Assembly (NCBI GenBank): GCA_002205965.3
Contig: NADL03000040.1
Span: 62,001-126,000, forward strand
Source: Kappaphycus alvarezii
Lineage: Eukaryota > Rhodophyta > Florideophyceae > Gigartinales > Solieriaceae
DNA: 64,000 nt
Direction of reading: 5' to 3'
Part shown: piece after piece, positions 47,271 through 59,089 of the stretch
Position numbering within the stretch: the stretch's first letter is position 1
Layout of the letters: each line of letters starts with the position of its first letter
The notes under the pieces: generated by a model
Databases searched by the model: none
What the model was told of the DNA's origin: nothing
The model's input: the letters and a program-made list of their open reading frames with translations, nothing else
Translations under genes and position numbers: made by a program

Positions 47271-48110
47271 GTAGACTACTCTTTTCAGCGCTCTTTCCAA
47301 ATGTCGTGTATATGAACAGAATTACATAAGAGTAGATATACAATAAATAAGGTATAATTTTGAAACAAACAAAATTAAGAAAGTGATCTGGATACCCTGT
47401 TCGATTAACCCTTCTGATCCGTGGAGAAAAAAGAACAGTCCAGTAAGACCGGAAAATTTCTGGGGCCGCGAATGATATGAGAGATGGTACTATATTCATC
47501 TTGAATTGATGGTACAGCGGCTTCGATCACTTTTCGACGGAGTTACCTGTGTCCCTGTCCGTAGCTTTGGATACTTTGCCTTTTCGTGTACCTGATTTTG
47601 ATCGTTTCATTTAAAAGCTCCTGGTGGCGTTACAATCTCTGTTTAACACCGCAATTTTTGTTTGTTTTATCCATCTTGGCCTTGGGTGACTTGTTACGGA
47701 ACTCATGTAATAGATGGTCCAGGTACTCTCTATAAATTGTGGTGCCGTCTAGTCTGCCAGATCGTGCACGTTTGAGACGGAATACATCCATGATCGGGTC
47801 GGGTTCCTGTACCTCCGTGGTGAGATAAGCGTGGAACCCATGTCCCTCAGCGAGGTTGTAGGTGGAACAGCCCCATACAGAGATTGGCGCCGTAAGGGCT
47901 GGCTCAGGGCAGCTGAAGGTAGTTTCATTCATGATTTTCTGTTAATATTCTCCTTCTCGAGCTTCATAGTTGCGTTTACGACGTTGTCCATGTCATTGCG
48001 CAGTGAGATCCTGCGGAGTCGGAAAACTTTATGGGTTTCACTAGCCAGGTCGATCGGACTAGGATCTGTGGAAGTAATATTGTGAATTTTGTCCATAGCC
48101 TGTGGAAACT
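47250..48110 (-). pseudogene. Unrecognised minus-strand coding-like region
   Basis: On the minus strand from about 48110 a stretch reading IDLASETHKVFRLRRISLRN (about 48060) followed by DMDNVVNATMKLEKENI continues, after a stop, into a 100-codon frame (47932-47630). That frame contains SVWGCSTYNLAEGHGFHAYL and TTIYREYLDHLLHEFRNKSP. The last frame (47499-47248) ends near the copia element F. The composition is protein-like but I recognise no family. It may be a broken host gene or the 3' piece of another element. Confidence 0.3.
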
Positions 48111-48194
48111 GGAGTCATGGTCCCCGAGATGATCGCCGACGGTCTTGAGTTGAGGTTTTTCTATTACTGAAATAGCTTATTGTGATTTATGTAA

Positions 48195-48340
48195 ACTGTA
48201 GAGGCATCATAGCACTTGAATTGTCATGCTATGATTTTACCCATGTAAATACCACGTCACCGACTGCAGAAACCAACCGCGGCGACTGGCGACACCAGTC
48301 ACCTCTAAAGGTTATAGGCCTACTACGCAACGACCTCAGG
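48195..48340 (+). repeat. Left LTR of copia H
   Basis: Shares with the right end the words GCTATGAT followed by TCTACCC/TTTACCC, ATGTAAATACCA/ATGAATACCA, GGCGACTGG/GGCGACCGG and CACCTCTA. The outer limits are approximate. Confidence 0.65.
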
Positions 48341-48479
48341 GACACCTCGGACGATTAATGAAGACCTGGCGTAAAACACTCAGAAAGTCGCACGAAGCCG
48401 CCGAAACTCACTACGTAACCACATTCACGAGCTCACCGGCACAGCTTCCATAGCACAAGAGAAAGAATATCACGAACGG

Positions 48480-48640
48480 TCGATGGTTTATCAATAATTG
48501 CACCTCCATATCCCTTAATCAAAGGCGATAACTATAACATATGGCACCTTAACGTCAAAAACAAATCAGAAAACAACCTTCACGCCATCATTACACAGAA
48601 CGTAACACTCCTGATCCTATGCCGGCCGAACTCCGAGCCG
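48480..48640 (+). pseudogene. Gag start relic (copia H)
   Basis: The phrase PPYPLIKGDNYNIWHLNVKN corresponds to the conserved opening of copia gag proteins, which typically read LxGxNYxxWxxxVK. Fossil. Confidence 0.6.
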
Positions 48641-49288
48641 GATAGCACATGTCAGGAAGACTTATTGGCACAACACTCTACCCTGATATAATGGACAGGA
48701 TCTCCCCTGCGTTCCCACCAAGATGGCACACGGCATGAAAAAGTATATTTGATCCTGGTCACGCCAGTCCCCGAGAGACAACATTCACTCATCTATAAAG
48801 ACACAACCTGCGCCTCAACTCCAGACACACGCTTAACTACTAATACCGAGCCCATATGAATCTAAGACGGTGGATGTAGATGCCCACTTCCAATAATCAA
48901 TCATGAACGCACCACAGCTAACCATACTAATAGAGGCTTGAAAATACCCGAAGTTAGCCTCCTAGGTCACGCTATTACTAGCAATAATGAGTCCGTCTGA
49001 TCCTTACAGTCACAGCTGGAACCTTTCGTCTCAATCATGACCGCTCACGGCAACCATCCACAATGTAGGGAAACACACGCTCCAATAAACAAATGTTGCT
49101 CATACGATATCTAGTGGGGCATGCACACAACAGAAGAATTCAAGGCACTCAAGGCTATTTTCAATCAACGCGTTCCAGACAGGAACCTCGAGGCCCAGTA
49201 AACGCATGCATCCAGAAAATGCCAATATATAAGACGTACATCGCGCAATACGACAAAACTGTCGGATGAAAATCACATAACACACATT

Positions 49289-49531
49289 TTGGCACTTTTC
49301 GCAATTACACTTATAAGAACTGCCGCGAAATGCGAAACTTTACAACCCGTCGTCACATTTACACACAAGTACGATGTGCAGGGTGATATCCCGCGGCACA
49401 AAGCCCGCATGAACTACCTAGAAACCAACTACAACAGAGGAAACATTTCTATCCTCCGGAAATGGCGTTTCAAACCGCGGAAAAGGATAATATGCGCCTC
49501 CTCACATCCATTGTCACATCTCACAGCATGA
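49289..49531 (+). pseudogene. Reverse transcriptase start relic (copia H)
   Basis: The phrase VTFTHKYDVQGDIPRHKARM is the beginning of a copia reverse transcriptase, where relatives read WVFKHKYDxxGxIxRYKARL. Fossil. Confidence 0.7.
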
Positions 49532-50481
49532 ATGTAAAACAAAACGACCACAAGAATGCATTTATCCGGGAATAATATGCCCATCTGCCTTGAGACACTA
49601 TCCTAATTCTATGTACGTATTGAGAACTCGCACAATATCCCTCATGTTTTCAAAAACATACATGGATCATCATGAGCAACTAGCCCCTTTTACAATTGCA
49701 TGCGAGCTTTATTCCACAGGGGTAGAAACCGACCTTTGGCAAACGACTGCAATTTCAATTTCCGTACTCACGGCGAACAAAAAATCATCCTCGCCATAAC
49801 AATAGATGATTTTGAGGTGGCCTCCACAAACGAGGTAATGTATACATAACTTTTCCGTGAATACTCAACGAAGTAAAGTTTCAAGTGAGCTACGCAAAAA
49901 ATATGAGGTGAAGGACTTCGAAGCACCCGCTAACATCATTGATTGGAAAAGAGAATCACACACAAATCACAATCGCTTCTCTCACAAATGGTAATTAACA
50001 GCGTTTGGCTTCACAACTGCAAGCCGTCCAAAACTTTGTACCTATTAGGGCACTATTTTCCGCCATCAAGGGCATGGAGAAACACTTGGACACAATGCGT
50101 TACAAAAACGTGCATGATAGTACTTTTTGATTTATTGTGGATTAGACAAGACCTCATATCGTATAAATCGCGGCATACGGGCTAGACACACAGCTAGTCC
50201 CACAAGGAGGCACTACGAAGCCCTCAAACAAGTGGCGCGATATTCTCAAACATACAGCCACCATGGGGGTGGGGAGGCGAAACGGATTTACTCAAAGCCC
50301 AATTGATGCCGACTACGCTTCCTGATCAGATACCCGTCAGTCAACCTATACCTCCTGGTATACCACTCCGGGAACCAGAATCGCGGTGCTCACGCAAGAT
50401 CCGCACTGTAGTAAACAGCACCTGCGAACTAAATACATCACAGCTAGGAACACAAATTGGCACACAAATTGATGCAACTGC

Positions 50482-50736
50482 TTGAAGACCTCAGACCTAG
50501 AAAACACAAAACCATCCTCCACGAGATGGACAATCAGGCGGCCGTCGCCCTTGCACGGCTCAGCTCCGCCACCGAGCATTCAAGCGTATCTAATCAAGTA
50601 CCACCACATTCAAGAGCCTATAGGGGACGATAATATAGAGATCGTACTCACACCATCCGCTATGTCACATGCTGACCTTCTGACCAAGCCGCTGTCACTG
50701 AACCATTATCTGAGACACCCGAAAAGCTCCGCTTAA
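50482..50736 (+). pseudogene. Copia RNase H end (copia H)
   Basis: The phrase YLIKYHHIQEPIGDDNIEIV followed by MSHADLLTKPLSLNHYLRH is the classical end of the copia RNase H domain. A DNQAAVALA phrase from the same domain lies at about 50528. Fossil. Confidence 0.8.
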
Positions 50737-50839
50737 TGCAGGCATTCTAGTCCATACAACAGCTAGAGACATTATAACTTCATAATCACAAACATAGGTA
50801 TGCACTGGATTGCACCTTAGTATGGATACATCAGAACAC

Positions 50840-50970
50840 CAGACAGTGCAGTGCTATGTATGATTCTACCCCTATGAATACCAGACTCGATTGCGGCAGT
50901 AATCGACCTCGGCGACCGGATACATCGATCACCTCTACCGTACATAGGGTACACTATGATAACTCTATAC
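50840..50970 (+). repeat. Right LTR of copia H
   Basis: Pairs with 48195-48340 through GCTATGTATGATTCTACCC, ATGAATACCA, GGCGACCGG and CACCTCTA. It begins roughly 100 bases after the RNase H end, as expected for a copia 3' LTR. Confidence 0.65.
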
Positions 50971-51014
50971 AGTGCATACTGTAGTGCAATTGGCACTTAT
51001 ACTGTATTGTCATC

Positions 51015-51543
51015 GCAGAGCTGATTTTGGTGATCTTTTTTTTGATCTGATTCACTGCTAACCAGCAGGCACTGTATTGTAAAGTACAGTAAGAGCAATT
51101 TCCTTTTGTCGCCCACTATTATTCCAGGTACTGTATACTACCCGATGGGGCTTGAGTGCTTGCAATCTGGACACTCGGCCCCCAAATTGGACCTGATATT
51201 TTCGTAGGAGAAAGGCACCTATTGGGCCAAGTGTCGAATTTACTTATCTCTAACTTGGATCTCAATAACTTGGCTGACCCTAAGTTCACTCACCCCGCGT
51301 CGTAGATAACCCTAAACTAGTTAACTAGTATTTATACTTACCTGGTCACTGGGGCCCCAGAGTAAACAACCACCCCGGTGTTGGCTCTGAACTTGACTCC
51401 CAACTTCCGCCTTTGCAGAAACCTTGCCAATGGCAACTTTGGCTATAGCCCCGTATATCCGCCCGGGTCTTCCTTCCTATTTCCCGCCTCTCTATCCAAT
51501 ATTACATAACCCTTTTGTTGTTTGTTTGTGAACTTTACTCACG
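51015..51543 (+). repeat. Left LTR of gypsy C
   Basis: Defined by end-to-end alignment with the inverted copy 34580-35110. The internal sequence starts with TTGGCGCCCCAGACTCC at 51544, where a tRNA primer binding site would lie. Confidence 0.8.
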
Positions 51544-52410
51544 CTTGGCGCCCCAGACTCCGCCGTCTATATACAAATATGAACTTCAATTTTGTCGTTG
51601 GTGACAACATCCTTATCTCCAAAGGAGATATTCGGCACAGCTGACCAATACTGCATCTTCTTTGTCCAGTATTACCCCCGGTGTCCACGGTTCTTTTAAA
51701 TCTACCCATACCAAGTTTCTAGCATTCCGAGGACCACGGTCCGGCCTCACAACCCGGAGGATAAGTATACCGTCCAGCCGCCCAAGGAATTACCCCCGCT
51801 CTTCAACTCCATTTCTCCTCGCAGTCGGCGAGCTGTGCTATTGCATCGCAGATTGCTTAAGATAAAGAGGTACAGCGAACACCCTGTGGGTCTTCGTGTG
51901 TGTGTGTTGGGTTTTCATTATCTGACGGTGTTCCGTTCCTATGAGAGAAGAACTGCGCACCGCGCATTGCACTACACAAATCTGGACTCCCGACTTAGAA
52001 CTTATTGAATCAACTCCGAATTCGAAGAAGATGCTCAATAGTCTCACCTCTAGTAACTCTACTTCCAAGTGAAAGTCTCCTTCTTTCATCATTGAGGATT
52101 GAAGACGCCCCTTTATCAGCAGTTGTTAATTTCTTAGTTTTTCTTGGTAAATCTGCCACCGACGGATAAGGAAAATTTGGACTACGAAGTAGAATGTCTT
52201 CCGTTGGATCCATTTGCCCTCGTTTTCGAGCTGTCACTGCACCTAACGGTGTATCCTCCTCAACAGTACCCCTTATGCAGACTGGTTCCAGATCTGTGGC
52301 CGTAGAAATACCATCGGTCACGGAAGCACCCCCACAGTACATCGACTCCCGCTTCCTGGACCATGATGCTTCTCTCAGGGGGGAGATTTGCACTTTGGTG
52401 CGCATAGAGA

Positions 52411-52920
52411 TTGACCGTTAATGGAGAGATAACTGCAATTCAGGAATCTCTGAAGACGAGTGAAGTCCGGTTTGATGTTGACTTTCGTCAGCAAGAAGCT
52501 CGTCTAAACATCATTAGTGACTTAAAAGTTGAGTCTGGGGCAGTACCGGGTACCCAAACCCTCGACCTTCGCCCGGGACAGGGGGTTCTCGCTATAACCT
52601 ATGCTGAAGAACCTCGTACTAATGACGACGAAGATGATGATAAGGATGGAGATCAACGACGTCGTGACCGTTCGCAACGAGGAAGAAAAACAAAGTCCTT
52701 CAACAAGAACAGGGTCAAGAAGAACAATAGGAACTTACATAAGGACTCGCAGTCGTCTGAATCTTGCTCACTAGACGGAATTAGAGAAGATGATTATGAA
52801 GATACGTGTACGGATTCCGATTCAGACCTCTCTCTGGATGAAAATGGACGTCCAAAAGGAAGATATCTGAAAGAGCGGGTCGCGAAGAAGTCCCAGAACC
52901 GCTCGTATCAAAAAAGGTAA
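52411..52920 (+). pseudogene. Charged N-terminal region of gypsy C gag-pol
   Basis: The frame runs 169 codons. An acidic run (TNDDEDDDKDGDQRRRDRSQ, about 52618) turns into a basic stretch (RGRKTKSFNKNRVKKNNRN), then serine/aspartate-rich sequence (TCTDSDSDLSLDENGRPKGR). Such charged low-complexity regions often precede gag in gypsy elements. No domain is recognised. Fossil. Confidence 0.45.
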
Positions 52921-53181
52921 AAACTGTATCAGCAACCTCTGGTAGATCCACCGGGACCCGAATTTGCCTTCGTGACGAACCCGGCCCTAGGTGGGTAGGT
53001 CTCGAGGAGTTACAGCCAACAAACCAGTTGTACGGTAGGCTGCTATCCTATCGTACGTACCGCTTGAAGCGAACTTCTAAATCACTTAATTCCTCTCAGA
53101 TAGGGAAAGCTCGGACTAAAGCCAGGCGCATTGCCAAAAGATTAAGAGCAAGGATTTTTTCTCTGATGAAGACCCTATCTG

Positions 53182-53577
53182 GTGCTGGCTTTCCTGGCAC
53201 TGACGGTTAGGGAGTTCAACCTCCAGGGCATGACAGAAGCTCAAGCCTTTCGGGTTCTTCCCGACTTCTTAACCGGAATTGCAGAGCGGCAATTTCGCTC
53301 TGTCACCGAAACAACTTCTTCGGAGCAGGGAAATATCACGAGCTGGCCGGAGGCAGTCCAGTGGATGCTTCGATCCTTCGCCACTGACGATGCCATACAC
53401 AATGTGGTACTCTCTATGCGAGATGTTCAGCAGCTACCCAACGAAGGCGAACGTGACTACTATTTGCGCCTTTCTGACGCCAACAGCCGTTGCGGTAACG
53501 TTCATGACGTCCAAGAGCTTATTAAGATGTACATCGATGACCTGTACCGCCGAATCAAGGGAGTTATCAGCCATTAA
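53182..53577 (+). pseudogene. Gag capsid relic (gypsy C)
   Basis: The phrases MTEAQAFRVLPDFLTGIAER then WPEAVQWMLRSFATDDAIHN and QLPNEGERDYYLRLSDANSR follow the helical layout of a retrotransposon capsid domain. A zinc knuckle, CHTCYSRGHISPEC, follows at 54074-54115. Fossil. Confidence 0.65.
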
Positions 53578-54599
53578 CGAATCAAAATAAGGCAGTTACA
53601 GTCATAGATACTGTCGAGTACGCCGAGATTCAGGGCATCTCCGTCAGAGCTCACTCTCAAGCGCTTCGAAAGGTCTCAATCGAGTCCCGTCCGGTCAAAA
53701 CTAGTACCATAATTACGGCTACTTGGTGGGATCCAAAGTCCCCGTCAAAGACACGGACTGTTGCCCTGTAAGATTTTCCGTCCGCATCTCCAAATTCAAC
53801 GATCGAGTATGATGCCTATGGAAATGACTACGAGGTTCACACTATTGACCAAATTGGTGCTTCGGATATTCCAACTTGTACGACGGAGGAAGGATTTACT
53901 TCCATATCCGAAGAGATCTCTTATGATACCTCTCTCCTACTCTCGGATAGAGGAAATACTCATGCACCTCGAATCCCATACACAGACCGCCACACAAACT
54001 TCAACCGTCCCATAAGCCATCAACGTCACGACTTACGAAAGAACAGCAGATAAGTCGCCGTCATAACCTCATATGCCACACCTGCTATAGCCGGGGACAT
54101 ATTTCCCCAGAATGCATTTTACCCTTGCAGGAACTTCCATCGTTACTACGGACTATGAAGCTTTTACCCCTCAGGGGAAGGCCATGTTACCGCAGCAAAG
54201 CTTAACCGCGTCGCCTGGATGTTAAAGTTGGAGACCCAGCATCCCACTACGGAACTTAGAGATGCCGCTAAACTCCATGCTTCGTCAACGCCGATGGGGT
54301 TTCATACCACCAGTTCCATCCCCGGCGGTCCCAGATAGCCTTTCAAAAAAAAGAGTAAAAGGGGGCTCCCATAAGGAAGAGATTGTCACCTCGAACACAG
54401 TTTCAAACCAATCTGGGGCCCCACGGTCCCGCTCCCTTACTCACAAAGTTGTAGCACTTCAGATACGCCCCGGATCCCGGAATGCAGCTGTTCGGGATCC
54501 CAAATATTGTAAGTTACAGTGGCTTAGATCACCTCTTCAAGCTTAAGCGTCCATGGAGGAAGGTTACGAGCATGAAACACCCAGACAAAGTCATGGTCA

Positions 54600-54695
54600 T
54601 GGCGCGAAGCAATAACAAGGTATATGCTTATATCGGACTCATGCATCGGACGCTTGCGGTTTTAGACACTGGATCAGGCCCTAACTTCGTCTGAA
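54600..54695 (+). pseudogene. Protease start relic (gypsy C)
   Basis: The phrase KVYAYIGLMHRTLAVLDTGS followed by GPNFV contains the D-T-G-S active-site motif of retropepsins, in the right place between the zinc knuckle and reverse transcriptase. Fossil. Confidence 0.75.
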
Positions 54696-55599
54696 GTTCG
54701 GAACTACCACCAGAAGCGATGAATCGTATATCTTATGGCCCGCTCCCGGACATCTGTGGTGCAAATAAAAATTCGTTGAGAACACTTAGGGCCATTATGT
54801 TTCCAATGAGGTTGGGAATATATCTTGCACTGCTCATGTTCATCGTATGAGAGAGGCTCGCCGCACCAAAAATTTTAGGAACAGATTTTTGCGACCATTT
54901 TGTGGAATCCATTCGTCCCCGGAAGAAGCTCGTTGAGCTCGAAGGAGGAATTACGGTTCCAATAGTATGAAGGCCTTTAAAAAGGGCACCAGTAAGAAAC
55001 CGCTACCAACGGAACTGGAACCACCCTTAAAGGACAGAAGGCATCGCCCAAAATTAGGAGGTCCACCCGGTTTACTATTCCACCACGAATTCAATCACTT
55101 GTACCGGTAACAACAGACCGCCACGGCCTGGTGGTTGTACAATCTGACTAAAGTCTGTATAAAAAACTCGGATTTGCAGCTGCCAATGGTATTGCACAAG
55201 TGGAAGCCGGGGTCCCATTTCGGTTGTTGATCGCGAACTTCACGAAATCCCCATAACTCTCCATCGATTGCAAATAGTTGCTCAAGTATAACCTCATCTA
55301 TCAATAACAGTACCAAGCCAGCTAAGTTTCGGAGATGTACTCGGTATCACGAAAATATCCCCAGAGTATGGTCCTGCACCACCGCATGCCGGACACCAGA
55401 GCCTCGTGCTTCAAGAACACGAACAAAAAACTCTGAATGAATAAGCTTTAAGACCAGAAACGTCAACGAAAGTAGTAAAAGACCTCGACTGGAGCAACTT
55501 GGATCCAACGATTGTCTCTCGATTCAAGGAAATGCTGAACAAGTACTCGAGTATGTGGAATGGTTCGCTGGGAGCCATCAATACTGTTGAAAACTACAT

Positions 55600-56280
55600 C
55601 GAAACTGATTCTTGAGACTCGTCCTATCGCTCAACCTCCTTACCGAACTGGACCTAGGGCAAAGGAATTAGAAGCAACAGAGGTACAGAGGATGCTAGAA
55701 GCAGGCTTAATTGAGCTCTAAACCCGATGGGATGGTTCGTTTTTGCGTTATTTATAGAAAACTGAACGCCGTCACAGTGAAGGACACTTTCCCGTTACCA
55801 AGGATTGATGAATGCATTGACTCCTTGGGGGATGAATCAGTATTCACTCCCCTTGATTGCAACTCTGGTTACTGGCAAGTTCAAGTGGCAAAGGAGGACA
55901 GAGACAAGACCTCCTTAGTGTGCCACTCAAGATTATATAGCTGTACTCGAATGCCATTCGGATTATGCAACGCAACTGCTACCATTCAGCGAACCTCTAC
56001 TTTTTCTGTCATCAAACCGATGAAGCTCCTGTACCTTGACGATATCATCATTTTCTCCAAAAAAAAATGGAGGAGCACATCGACCATGTCGAAGAAATTC
56101 TGCGGGTGTTGCAACATGCTGGTGTATCCCTCAAGTTTAGGAAATGTTCATTTGGGTCCGATAAGTTCAAATACCTAGAACACATTATCAAGCCAGGAAG
56201 ATTGGAAATAGATTCTACCAGAGTAGCCGCACTCTGGCAGGCGAAGCACTCTACAACGCTTACTGAGCTTCGGAGTTTTC
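55600..56280 (+). pseudogene. Reverse transcriptase relic (gypsy C)
   Basis: Landmarks include VRFCVIYRKLNAVTVKDTFP followed by LPRIDECIDSLGDESVFTPL, then MPFGLCNATATIQRT, and LYLDDIIIFSKK (about 56028-56065), the catalytic loop of Ty3/gypsy reverse transcriptase. The fingers begin near 55620. The connection domain (TLTELRSFRGF, about 56255) follows. Fossil. Confidence 0.9.
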
Positions 56281-56459
56281 GCGGTTTTTAATGTATACCG
56301 CCGCTTTATCAAAGACTTTTCCAGAATTGCAGCATCACTTAACAAGCTTTTGCGAAAAGGTATGCCAACCCAGGTAGAACCATTTGTTGATCCGAAGAGG
56401 TAGCGTTCCGGACTCATATAGTCGAGGTTTTGTCACCTAACGTATTGGCTTTGCCATAA

Positions 56460-56990
56460 CCGGGACTCCCTTATGCAATAGGCACGAACACTAGTCAATA
56501 TCTAGTAGGAGTCGCCCTGTCCAAAAATATCCAACACGGGAACGTAAATCCATCGGATTCTTTCTCTAGATCACTTGAGGAAGCCGAGACGCGTTATCCT
56601 GTTACTAAAAAAGAATTCCTGGGCTTGGTTTGGCGTTAACGACATTGTGAACCTACCTACAGGGGGAGAAGTTCACCATCTACACGGATCATTACTCACT
56701 GAGGTAGTTAACAAATGTCACTGATCCATCGGGTCGAGTTATGCAATGGAAGCTCCGAATTTGGGAATTCGACTTGAAGTTGTGTATAAAAAGGGAAAAG
56801 CAGATACACAAGCAGGTGCATTGTCAAGACTTAGTACCATCGATGACACTGTGGGAGATTTCGACGAGGAAGTTCCGTGCTTCTTTGCAAAGGACTCCTC
56901 TGCTCTTAAGGAGGGGGAGGCGTTCGACTCGTTCACAAAATCGAACCCAAATAACAAAAGCCGGGCGGGGTCACAGAGTTTGATGAAATA
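56460..56990 (+). pseudogene. RNase H relic (gypsy C)
   Basis: The region from LPYAIGTNTSQYLVGVALSK (about 56465) through LEVVYKKGKADTQAGALSRL (about 56773-56832) covers the RNase H domain. The last phrase is the usual end, where relatives read KGKxNxxADALSR. Fossil. Confidence 0.8.
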
Positions 56991-57229
56991 GAGATTTCTT
57001 TTGAGACACGGCAGATCAAGTACTACCCATTCAAACGGAAGTAAGGAAGAATTTGAATGCATTTCTCCGGAGGAGCTCTCCAGGGAACCGTAAAAAGACG
57101 ACTTCTGCCAGAAGATCCGTTCAAAATAAATGCTGAGCACCAGCTCCCCTTCACAATGGAGGCTCCTAGGCACGAAGGATACCTCTGTCGAAAGCATCGG
57201 AATACATTCAGATTCATACCCAACTCCCT

Positions 57230-57900
57230 TTAACGGAGGATTTTAAGACTCAGTCATCATTCCAAGTTAGGCGCTCACAGGGTGGCCGGGACTGTATGTT
57301 TCTTTGAAAAAGTCTACTATTGGCCATCGATGTCGATGGATTGTTATGCCGTCGTTCGCTCGTACCCAACTTGCGCGAAAAATAGAATCAAATTGCGAAA
57401 GTCTGCGAAGGAGCTAAATCTCTTTGCACCTTTGCACCAAGGGCCCCACTGGAGTTCGTATCAATCGACATACTCGTCGAACTCATCCGTACTAACAGGG
57501 GAATCTCTTCTTGCCGGTGATCACTGATCGATATTCCAAGCTCGTACGAACTGTGCCCCTCAAGAAAATCCCTGCTACAGCAGTTGCCTCTGGCTTTTTA
57601 ACACACTTTGTTTTTGTGTAAGGTCCACCCATTCAGTTTTGTCCGATAATGGTAGCCGGTTTGCTTCAAAACTCTTCTTGAGCGTTTGCTCAATTCTGGG
57701 CAATAAGAACTTGTTCACAACCACATACCACCGGCAGACGAATGGACAAGCGGAGCGTTTCAACCGCACAATACTTGCAGCTCTCCGGCACTACGTAGCT
57801 GATCACCCGAAGGACTGGGACCTTTTCACGGACGCGCTAACATTTGCTTTTAACACACCTCACAAGTCCACAGGACAACGAACGTGACCCCATCGAACTC
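57230..57900 (+). pseudogene. Integrase relic (gypsy C)
   Basis: A zinc-binding-type region with YPTCAKNRIKLRKSAKELNL (about 57362) is followed by the core: LSDNGSRFASKLFLSVCSIL (about 57636) and TYHRQTNGQAERFNRTILAA (about 57724), then the conserved WDLFTDALTFAFNTPHKST (about 57820). Clear Ty3/gypsy integrase. Fossil. Confidence 0.9.
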
Positions 57901-58682
57901 TTCTTGTCACGCGCGCCCACTTCCATATCAATCAAAGGACAGCCTACTCTTGAAGAGAACTCATCAAAAGTACAATACCACCACCGGTGGAGGGCTTGGT
58001 TAAAATTTATTATGTCTACCGTGTACCAGTCCAAGAGAAGGAAAAAGCAAGATAAAAACGCAACTTTGACGCGCGGCTGGGAAAACCGGCCTACGAAATA
58101 CCGATCGGATCGTTCGTATTTCTGAGGAGAGAGCCCAGGTCGAGCAAAGAATGGCAACACAAGTTGTCTGCCGTGGCAACTGGTCCATATAGAGTCAGGT
58201 AAGTTCTAGATGACACTGTAGTGATCGAAATTGGAGACACGAAAGAGCGAGTATCGCGCGACCGAGTCGAGCCTGCACCAATACCCTGGGGTGACGTACA
58301 AAACAAGGCCCATTGGAAGTAATTGAAGCCTACACTGGAACAGCACCAAACGGATCACACCACCGCAGCCATCATAACGCGAATAAACTCAAGTGGTATC
58401 CCGAAGGTACTTCGTTGTCCAAAGGACTGCTTAACCTTCCATTGATTGAAACTCGAGATGGAAAAATAACCAATGCAGCACAAGACTCGCTCGAGGCTCA
58501 GGATTACAACAGGAAGTTGACGGTATCCGAAGAAACAATTCCTTCCTTAGAGGATAAAGCGGGATCTGGCGACGCCATTCTCTGCGGCCCGCTCGCGAGA
58601 GAAAAGTCTCCCTAACAAAGACAAGCGATCCGAAGAGAACGACAGTGACAACAAACTACTCTCACGGACCCGGCATCAGTTA

Positions 58683-58928
58683 TTGGAATCTGAGGTTAGG
58701 GTACAAAAGCCAGTAGTCCCGAGCCGGGAAAATGTCATCGAGAAAATTTTATCACACGGCCGAGCTGACGACGAGGAGCTGCTGCTTCGCGTCCACTGGA
58801 CCGGCTACTCCCTCTCTGAGGCAACTTTGGAACCTGTATCCGCGCTTCCGAGGAGCAAGGTAGTGCAATACTTCCGGAAAAATAAACTTACCCTACCACC
58901 AGAAGTGGAAACTGCTCACGTTGGATAA
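58683..58928 (+). pseudogene. Chromodomain at the pol C-terminus (gypsy C)
   Basis: The phrase VIEKILSHGRADDEELLLRV followed by HWTGYSLSEATLEPVSALPR and VVQYFRKN has the full chromodomain layout, with the aromatic and W-x-GY-E-x-T-x-EP pattern. Chromodomains in chromoviruses bind modified histones and guide integration. This one is well preserved over its length. Fossil element part. Confidence 0.85.
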
Positions 58929-58973
58929 AAGCCTCAAGATAATTCGGAATGTATCAATTCTGTTCCAATCTTC

Positions 58974-58983
58974 AGAAGGGGGA
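58974..58983 (+). other. Polypurine tract (gypsy C)
   Basis: AGAAGGGGGA, followed by TGAGCAACAA, lies 45 bases after the chromodomain stop. This is where the right LTR should begin, but what follows does not resemble the left LTR. Confidence 0.45.
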
Positions 58984-59089
58984 TGAGCAACAAACCTAAA
59001 AGATAGAGTTCAACCGGGAACTCATTATCTTTTGGCCAACATGGACAGTATCACAAGGAGGTTTGCCAGAGGGCCCGCTAGTAGTAAGC

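Larger units (their letters stand above)
48195..50970 (+). mobile_element. Compact Ty1/copia element H with short LTRs, broken
   Basis: Two related terminal segments (about 48195-48340 and 50840-50970) enclose copia parts: a gag start (PPYPLIKGDNYNIWHLNVKN, about 48508), a reverse transcriptase start (VTFTHKYDVQGDIPRHKARM, about 49355), and the RNase H end (YLIKYHHIQEPIGDDNIEIV, about 50589). At about 2.8 kb it is much shorter than a full copia element, so large internal parts are missing. Base use is A/C-rich on the plus strand, unlike the AT-rich copia F beside it. Many interruptions; old. Confidence 0.75.
51015..58985 (+). mobile_element. Ty3/gypsy LTR retrotransposon C (chromodomain-bearing), old and broken
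   Basis: Parts run in gypsy order: left LTR (51015-51543), leader, a charged N-terminal region (52411-52920), gag (53182-53577), one CCHC zinc knuckle (54074-54115), protease (about 54655-54695), reverse transcriptase (55711-56178), RNase H (about 56460-56990), integrase (about 57230-57900) and a chromodomain (58683-58928). A purine run (58974-58983) marks the expected start of the right LTR, but no matching LTR was seen after it. The same LTR family occurs inverted at 34580-35110. The coding region has many breaks. Confidence 0.9.

Noticed and set aside
51544-51560. A specific tRNA assignment for the TTGGCGCC primer binding site
   Set aside because: The word looks like a primer binding site, but without the host's tRNA set the match cannot be named.
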